From the NCBI RefSeq assembly GCF_002027555.1, contig NZ_MXAP01000096.1, forward strand, positions 1 through 10,953: a stretch of 10,953 nucleotides of DNA. The letters are read 5' to 3'. Positions within the stretch are counted from its first letter, which is position 1; every line of letters starts with the position of its first letter. The position numbers and the translations under genes were made by a program. Below the pieces are notes generated by a model that worked only from the letters and a program-made list of their open reading frames with translations, searched no databases and was not told the DNA's origin. This document shows positions 6,403 to 10,953 of the stretch, piece by piece. Source of the DNA: Moraxella equi (GTDB taxonomy: Bacteria; Pseudomonadota; Gammaproteobacteria; Pseudomonadales; Moraxellaceae).

Positions 6403-9358
6403 AAAAAGGTGCCCCGATAAAAAAGTGCAATTTCACTGATTTGTCTTTTTCGCCCACGCCTGTTGCCACGTCCAGTCGCACTTGCCCCACAGGGGACGCA
6501 TAACGCACGCCCACGCCTGCCCCGACTTTGGTGTCATTTTTAAAGTCCTTATCATAAGCATTACCCACATCGGCAAATACGGCCAGTCGCAAGCCTTCTA
6601 AGATTTCGTAGTTATACTCGCCACTTGCCACGGCTAGGGCTTGACCGCCCGTCAGATAGCCTTTATCGGACAAAGGCGACAGGCTTTCATAGTTATAGCC
6701 ACGAATGCTTTGGTCGCCCCCTGCAAAAAAGCGGAGTTTGTACGGCACGGCATTAAAATCATCCGCCCACAGATAGCCTAGGTTGAGACTGCCGATGAGT
6801 TGGTGCTGACGGTCTTTGCCGTAGCTGTTATCACCAAAGCTATACACACCGCTAAGCCCTGCTCGCAGTATCGCCATGTCGGTATCGGCGAGCAGTCCTT
6901 CTTTGCCCAGCTCTAACGAGTAGTACTGACGATAGCCCCGCATGGGATTTGCCAGATTGTCCACCACCATCTTATTCATGGCATAGCCCAGCAGTAGGGC
7001 TTCTTGGGTGGGCTTGCCACCTTCAAACTGCACCGGCAAATCCTGCCACGTCTCTCTTGGAGCGTTGGTTTCAAGCTCATCTAGGCGATATCGTAGCGAA
7101 TAGGTGCGATTCCAGCCATTTTCCTTGATGATATTACGGCTTAGCCCCGTCTCCAAAGTCTTACTTGATAAGTCAAAATGCCCCACACCTTGGTCGATTT
7201 TCTCTTCATCATAACCCAGTGAAGCTTTGACTTTATCGTTTAAAGGATGACTCATGGGACGGGTGATGTACATCTCCACGCCCTTTTTGTTTTGCGAGAC
7301 TCGCACGTCCGCCCCTGCTTGCATGCCATCTCTGTTTAAGAGATTGTGCTCAATCTTGGTAATGAGTCTTGCCCCATTATCTGACCCCCAACCCACACCG
7401 ATTTGGGCATCTCGGGGTTTGTCCGACATCACAAAGATATATAGTGGCACTTTTTTGTCTTCATAGACATCCTGCCCACCTTTTCGCCCTGCCAATACAG
7501 GCGACTCTACGCCTTCGGGTAGCTCTGGCAGAACATCGCTGGATTCATCGGGCAGTATCATCTTAGCCACGCTACTGACCGCATCCGAGATACGCCCTAG
7601 GATACTGCGTGACTGCTTACTGCTGTCGGTGACAAGCAGACGGTCATCAGGGGCGTTATAGAGTCGTTCGGCTTTTTGCTTGACCAACGCCAGTTTGTCG
7701 CTGATAATCTCACTCGTGGTAAAGTCAATCGGGTCAATGGTCGCCGTCACACCATCACCCAAATCTACCGTCTGACTGCCATCATCCGTCTCGGCTCGGG
7801 CAGTGGTATTTTCAAAATTAATCCCCGTCTCTGGGGTCTGACTGGGCAGGACTATCTCGGTATTGACTGCATTAAAATAACCCGTGGCAAGTAAGTTATT
7901 GCTTAGATTGCGTGTGGCGGTGCGATTATAGGCATCGCCCATCTCAAAGGTGACCAGCTTGCGTAGCACTTCGGGCTTGACAGGCAGTTTGTCAGGGTCG
8001 GTCGTCAGCTGACCTGTATCCTTATCCACGGTAAAGAACACCACATCATCAAAGCGGTATTGCTCGCCTGTGTCATAGACTAGGTTCACATCCGCCACAT
8101 TGTCAGGCAGTATCACATCCACTGAATTGCTAAGCCATCTGCCATCAAAATAACCATGCTCGCCACTGACTTCATCAATAACCGCCTTATTGGCTTCATA
8201 GTTGCCATGATGAAAGACATCGCCCTGTTTGAGCGGAGCGTTGTCTTGGGCTTGGACATAGGCAGGGTCATCCGCCCCCAAACCACGCACGTCTAGCACC
8301 GCATTATCCACGACGACAGGCTCGCCCAAATCATGCATGACCAGATTTATCTCGCCTGCCCCTGCCCGCTCTATGCTAAAATTCAAATCATAATAGCCCA
8401 CCGCTTGACCTGCGGTAATAACCGTCTGTCTAAGGCGTGCCACCGACGCCCCAAAGTCCGCCACACTCTCAGCACTAATCTCTTCTAAGGCGGTCACGAT
8501 GTTGGCAAATGGCTCGGATTTTAGAGTTTTACGGGCGACTTTGTCGGCATTGTCGGTTGCTTTGGCGTTGTTCATGCGTCTTGCCATCATCTTGGCTCGC
8601 AGGGCTTCAAAGTCATCCAAACTCTCCACCGCCGTATCCCAGCCCACACGCTCGCCCCCGTGATAGACATTCACTTTTAGGCGAGTGACCGCTTCTACAC
8701 CGTCATTGAACAGGCGGCTGTACAGGCGTTTGACCAGATTTGGCGGTTTAATCTCATCGACGATGGCATCAGGGCGTGGAGGCGGTGTGTTCGCCTCATA
8801 TTCGTACTCGGGCAAATAAGCGGTCGGGTCAAGCTCGCCCTCCGTCTCATCCTGCCCTGCGGTCACACTCTCATAAGTGGGCAGTTTGGTAATGGCACTC
8901 TCATCCAGCCCAATGGGCGTCTTATCCGTACCCAGCGTGGCAATATCGCCATCTTCAATCTTGGCAAAACCATCTTCATGGCGGGTGTCGGCATGACTGA
9001 CATCTGCCGTCTCATAAAAGCGGTTGTCCATACTGGCATCTTGTAATTTTTTCTCAATCTCTGCCGTGGTCAGCATTTGACTGGCGGACATGTCCCCAAA
9101 AAACACATCATCAGGCAGACCATCTGCCAACATCTCTGTACCGCTCAGCTTGCCATCATCTATCTCATCATTATCTGTCTTGCTTGGCTCGCTGTTATTG
9201 GTCTCTCCCGCTCCCACAGACATGGACGCATCAGGATTGACCGTGGGTGGTGGTACTAACAGTTGGTTCGCTGTCGCAGGCAATACCCCAACCCCCATCA
9301 GGGCATGCAAGCACAAGAGCAGGCGTGTTTTTTTGTGTACAGATACAACTTTTTTCAT
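6401..9358 (-). CDS. tamA: TamA, outer-membrane Omp85-family subunit of the translocation and assembly module
   Basis: TamA is the outer-membrane pore of the TAM complex; its POTRA domains face the periplasm and meet TamB. The product has 985 residues (E. coli TamA has 577). Residues 1-30 are a signal peptide, probably cut after ATA. Residues 31-200 form an acidic, Pro-containing, low-complexity extension with about 40 Asp/Glu against 11 Lys/Arg. POTRA domains follow: POTRA1 about 226-344, POTRA2 345-430, and POTRA3 from 431. POTRA3 is split by an extra segment at about 505-635 before its last strand (VPLYIFVMSD, 637-646). The barrel runs from about 650, with GVGWGSDNGARL (654-665), the conserved SIRGY motif at 884-888, and a C-terminal Phe. 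No Shine-Dalgarno sequence is visible; the ATG is supported by the signal peptide. The only cysteine is in the signal peptide. Confidence 0.94.
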   Translation of the reverse strand: MKKVVSVHKKTRLLLCLHALMGVGVLPATANQLLVPPPTVNPDASMSVGAGETNNSEPSKTDNDEIDDGKLSGTEMLADGLPDDVFFGDMSASQMLTTAEIEKKLQDASMDNRFYETADVSHADTRHEDGFAKIEDGDIATLGTDKTPIGLDESAITKLPTYESVTAGQDETEGELDPTAYLPEYEYEANTPPPRPDAIVDEIKPPNLVKRLYSRLFNDGVEAVTRLKVNVYHGGERVGWDTAVESLDDFEALRAKMMARRMNNAKATDNADKVARKTLKSEPFANIVTALEEISAESVADFGASVARLRQTVITAGQAVGYYDLNFSIERAGAGEINLVMHDLGEPVVVDNAVLDVRGLGADDPAYVQAQDNAPLKQGDVFHHGNYEANKAVIDEVSGEHGYFDGRWLSNSVDVILPDNVADVNLVYDTGEQYRFDDVVFFTVDKDTGQLTTDPDKLPVKPEVLRKLVTFEMGDAYNRTATRNLSNNLLATGYFNAVNTEIVLPSQTPETGINFENTTARAETDDGSQTVDLGDGVTATIDPIDFTTSEIISDKLALVKQKAERLYNAPDDRLLVTDSSKQSRSILGRISDAVSSVAKMILPDESSDVLPELPEGVESPVLAGRKGGQDVYEDKKVPLYIFVMSDKPRDAQIGVGWGSDNGARLITKIEHNLLNRDGMQAGADVRVSQNKKGVEMYITRPMSHPLNDKVKASLGYDEEKIDQGVGHFDLSSKTLETGLSRNIIKENGWNRTYSLRYRLDELETNAPRETWQDLPVQFEGGKPTQEALLLGYAMNKMVVDNLANPMRGYRQYYSLELGKEGLLADTDMAILRAGLSGVYSFGDNSYGKDRQHQLIGSLNLGYLWADDFNAVPYKLRFFAGGDQSIRGYNYESLSPLSDKGYLTGGQALAVASGEYNYEILEGLRLAVFADVGNAYDKDFKNDTKVGAGVGVRYASPVGQVRLDVATGVGEKDKSVKLHFFIGAPF

Positions 9359-9366
9359 GATAAATT

Positions 9367-9395
9367 TTAAAAATTTTAAAAATATCTGCTATTAT
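9367..9395 (+). promoter_or_regulatory. Weak candidate promoter of the MFS transporter gene
   Basis: On the plus strand TTAAAA (9367-9372) lies 17 bases before TATTAT (9390-9395), each a partial match to consensus. Its -10 overlaps the tamA -10 on the other strand, so the two divergent promoters would compete for polymerase. The transcript would start near 9402 and have a leader of about 30 nt with no visible Shine-Dalgarno sequence. Confidence 0.3.
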
Positions 9396-9419
9396 AAGCA
9401 ACTAAATTATCATTATCAA
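9391..9419 (-). promoter_or_regulatory. Strong sigma70-type promoter of tamA
   Basis: On the minus strand TTGATA (9414-9419) is followed by a 17-base spacer and TATAAT (9391-9396): a perfect -10, a 5-of-6 -35 and ideal spacing. Transcription would start near 9384, giving an AT-rich leader of about 25 nt without a Shine-Dalgarno sequence. It is the best promoter in the window. The -35 overlaps the Fur-like site at 9406-9417. Confidence 0.75.
9399..9417. promoter_or_regulatory. Fur-box-like sequence over the tamA -35
   Basis: The plus strand reads ATTATCATTATC at 9406-9417, that is, two tandem GATAAT hexamers on the minus strand, matching 12 of 12 bases of two thirds of the classical 19-bp Fur box. 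The remaining third (9399-9405) matches at only one base, for 13 of 19 overall. Its position over the -35 would suit repression. The low score and AT-rich setting keep this tentative. Confidence 0.3.
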
Positions 9420-9432
9420 CACACAAAACATC

Positions 9433-10761
9433 ATGGCATCCCAATTCTCCCTATTTAGAACCCGTCGTTTTAGCTCGATGTTTGCCACTCAGTTTTTGGG
9501 GGCATTTAATGACAACGTGTTCAAGCAGGCACTCATCTTGGTGCTTACCTACACCGCCGCCGCCAAAATGGGGGTTGCGGTCAGCTTGCTTAACAACCTT
9601 GCCGCCTTGCTATTTATCTTGCCTTACTTTTTGTTTTCAGCATTGGCAGGGCAAATCGCCGATAAATACGAAAAATCACAACTCGCCCAAAAACTTAAAC
9701 TATTAAAAATCATCATCATGGCTTTGGCGACGGTCGGATTTGTCTTTGAGCTATACCCTCTGCTGTTTGTGGCGTTATTTTTAATGGGCACGCATTCTAC
9801 CTTTTTTGGTCCTGTCAAATATGCCTACCTGCCCGAAGTCATGCACAAAGATGAGCTGGTCGGGGCAAATGGACTGTTCCAAACTGGCACCAGTCTTGCC
9901 ATCTTGACAGGCATGATGTTGGCGGGGGTCTTAACTCAGCTCAACAACTCGCTAGTATGGATATCGGGCATAACCCTACTCATCGCCATCTTGGGCTTTA
10001 TCGCATCTCGCTTTATCCCTGTCGTCCCACCCCACGAGCCGAATTTAAATGTAGATTATAATATTTTTCGCACCAGTTTTAATATCATCAAATATTTGTA
10101 TGGTTTACCGTTATTGTTTTTTATCATTTTGGGTAATAGCTGGTTTTGGTTTTATGGGGCGACTTTTTTAACCCAAACCCCTGAATTTAGCAAAGTGATT
10201 TTGCATGGTAATGAATCGGTGGTGATTTTATTATTAACCTTATTTTCTGTTGGTACTGCCATCGGCTCATTATTATGTAAAACACTCACTAAAAACCAAA
10301 TCAGCCTAAAACTTTTGCCCATCGGCATCATCGGTCTTAGCGTGTTTGCCGTGGATTTATATCTATCACTAAGCAGTATTCATATTAATGCCCCTGCCCA
10401 TAGCACTTATACCATCAGCGAGCTGTTAAATATAAATGGCACAACTCGGGTATTTGCCGATTTGTTTTTATTGGGGTTGTCAGGCGGTATTTATATCGTG
10501 CCATTATATGCTTTTATGCAGGCTTATGCTCCCATCAGCCATCGCTCACGCATTGTTGGGGCGAATAATATCTTTAATGCGATATTTATGGTTGGCTCTG
10601 CCATTTTCTCTATTATCATTTTAACGGCATTAACATTATCCATCCCCCAATTATTTTTAATCACGGGTGTGATTAATGCTGTTTTTGGCATATTTTTATA
10701 CATCAAATTAACCCGTTATAAAGACAGCATGGCAATGGCAGAAGATGACGGCATGATTTAA
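9433..10761 (+). CDS. LplT-like MFS transporter, probable lysophospholipid flippase
   Basis: This is an inner-membrane major facilitator protein of 442 residues (E. coli LplT has 397) with about 12 hydrophobic segments. It resembles LplT and the transporter half of MFS-acyltransferase (Aas-type) fusions: FLGAFNDNVFKQ at 21-32, the loop 2-3 motif GQIADKYEKSQL at 73-84, FGPVKYAYLPE at 125-135, ELVGANGLFQTGTSLAILTG at 141-160, and RIVGANNIFNAIFM at 373-386. LplT moves lysophospholipids across the inner membrane for reacylation by Aas. No acyltransferase domain is fused or encoded next to it here, so the substrate is inferred from the family. The gene is divergent from tamA across 74 bp and ends in its own terminator. 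G+C falls sharply after about 10040 (residue 203), in the loop between the two six-helix halves. The start is the first ATG before the conserved N-terminal motif. Confidence 0.82.
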   Translation: MASQFSLFRTRRFSSMFATQFLGAFNDNVFKQALILVLTYTAAAKMGVAVSLLNNLAALLFILPYFLFSALAGQIADKYEKSQLAQKLKLLKIIIMALATVGFVFELYPLLFVALFLMGTHSTFFGPVKYAYLPEVMHKDELVGANGLFQTGTSLAILTGMMLAGVLTQLNNSLVWISGITLLIAILGFIASRFIPVVPPHEPNLNVDYNIFRTSFNIIKYLYGLPLLFFIILGNSWFWFYGATFLTQTPEFSKVILHGNESVVILLLTLFSVGTAIGSLLCKTLTKNQISLKLLPIGIIGLSVFAVDLYLSLSSIHINAPAHSTYTISELLNINGTTRVFADLFLLGLSGGIYIVPLYAFMQAYAPISHRSRIVGANNIFNAIFMVGSAIFSIIILTALTLSIPQLFLITGVINAVFGIFLYIKLTRYKDSMAMAEDDGMI

Positions 10762-10776
10762 TTATTTTAAAAACAC

Positions 10777-10808
10777 AAAAGCCATGTTATTTATTAACAT
10801 GGCTTTTT
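10777..10808 (+). terminator. Intrinsic terminator of the MFS transporter gene
   Basis: A perfect 13-bp stem AAAAGCCATGTTA/TAACATGGCTTTT (10777-10789/10795-10807) closes on the 5-nt loop TTTAT and runs into a T5 tract (10804-10808). It begins 15 bp after the stop codon. The A-run on the left side gives a U-run on the other strand, so it could also terminate minus-strand transcripts coming from the right. Confidence 0.9.
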
Positions 10809-10841
10809 ATTGTGAATGCGTTTTTGTGTTGGGTTAAAAAT

Positions 10842-10853
10842 TTGTATATACAA
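10842..10853. promoter_or_regulatory. Perfect 12-bp palindrome TTGTATATACAA
   Basis: TTGTATATACAA is a loopless perfect dyad between the two terminators, extended by AAA/TTT after one mismatch. It could be a binding site for a dimeric regulator, but AT-rich palindromes of this size arise easily by chance and no promoter is evident beside it. Confidence 0.15.
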
Positions 10854-10902
10854 TTTTATGATAATTTAGCAAAAATTTTGGGGGAATGCAAGAAATTTTT
10901 AC

Positions 10903-10930
10903 AAAAAATACCCATCAAGTTTGACGGGCA
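10903..10930 (-). terminator. Minus-strand intrinsic terminator for a gene beyond the right edge
   Basis: Read on the minus strand, TGCCCGTCA pairs with TGATGGGTA (seven Watson-Crick and two G-U pairs) around the loop AACT (stem 10909-10930). It then runs into TATTTTTTG, a U6 tract at 10908-10903. On the plus strand the G-U pairs become mismatches, so the hairpin is oriented for a minus-strand transcript. This implies a gene entering from the right, convergent with the transporter gene. Confidence 0.7.
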
Positions 10931-10935
10931 TTTTC

Positions 10936-10949
10936 TATACCAACCGAAC
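10936..10949. repeat. Right copy of the 14-bp inverted repeat at the window ends
   Basis: TATACCAACCGAAC is the exact inverted partner of bases 3-16. It lies just beyond the minus-strand terminator and 4 bp from the right end. Because it sits immediately upstream of that terminator hairpin, the minus-strand gene that the hairpin serves would end at or within the repeated element. Confidence 0.55.
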
Positions 10950-10953
10950 TTAA

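Noticed and set aside
9327..9354. T7 and T6 runs near the tamA start as phase-variable tracts
   Set aside because: Runs of six or seven fall below lengths that usually slip frequently, and AAA lysine codons explain them.
9308..9358. TamA as a lipoprotein because of LLLC in the signal peptide
   Set aside because: The residue before the cysteine is Leu, not Gly/Ala/Ser, and the hydrophobic core continues past it to a normal ATA cleavage site, so it is an ordinary Sec signal peptide.
9077..9458. Plus-strand open frame of 122 codons running from inside tamA into the transporter start
   Set aside because: It overlaps the tamA signal-peptide region, the divergent promoter spacer and the transporter start, has no protein features, and its composition changes with the underlying DNA.

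Overview
The window looks like chromosomal DNA from a Gram-negative gammaproteobacterium, most likely a member of the Moraxellaceae (Moraxella-like). The reasons are the outer-membrane TAM system, the long family members, coding DNA of roughly 45-55% G+C in strongly AT-rich spacers, and starts with weak or no Shine-Dalgarno sequences. The genus assignment is inference; no rRNA or other marker gene is present.

Layout. Positions 1-885 are an AT-rich stretch beyond the 3' end of tamB with no recognisable gene. tamB (886-5967, minus) encodes a 1693-residue inner-membrane-anchored periplasmic beta-rich protein. A 433-bp spacer follows (5968-6400). It holds a weak promoter candidate, an operator-like palindrome and, next to the tamA stop codon, a 135-bp MITE-like inverted-repeat element containing a REP-type palindrome. 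tamA (6401-9358, minus) encodes a 985-residue outer-membrane protein with three POTRA domains and a 16-strand barrel. A 74-bp divergent spacer (9359-9432) carries a near-consensus tamA promoter with a Fur-like half site over its -35. An LplT-like MFS transporter (9433-10761, plus) follows, closed by a strong intrinsic terminator at 10777-10808. The right end (10811-10953) carries a second terminator, read on the minus strand, for a gene beyond the window.

How the genes work together. TamA in the outer membrane and TamB spanning the periplasm form the translocation and assembly module, implicated in autotransporter/outer-membrane protein assembly and, through the TamB/AsmA-like fold, in phospholipid transport to the outer membrane. 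The divergent gene resembles LplT, which moves lysophospholipids across the inner membrane. The neighbourhood therefore reads as an envelope-lipid and outer-membrane biogenesis locus.

The window ends carry a 14-bp inverted repeat (3-16 and 10936-10949), suggesting that the segment is bounded by copies of a dispersed or mobile repeat. The least ordinary features are the two large non-canonical segments of TamA, the element sitting on the tamA stop codon, and an abrupt base-composition break in the middle of the transporter gene. I see no CRISPR array, tRNA, rRNA, intact transposase or defence gene.
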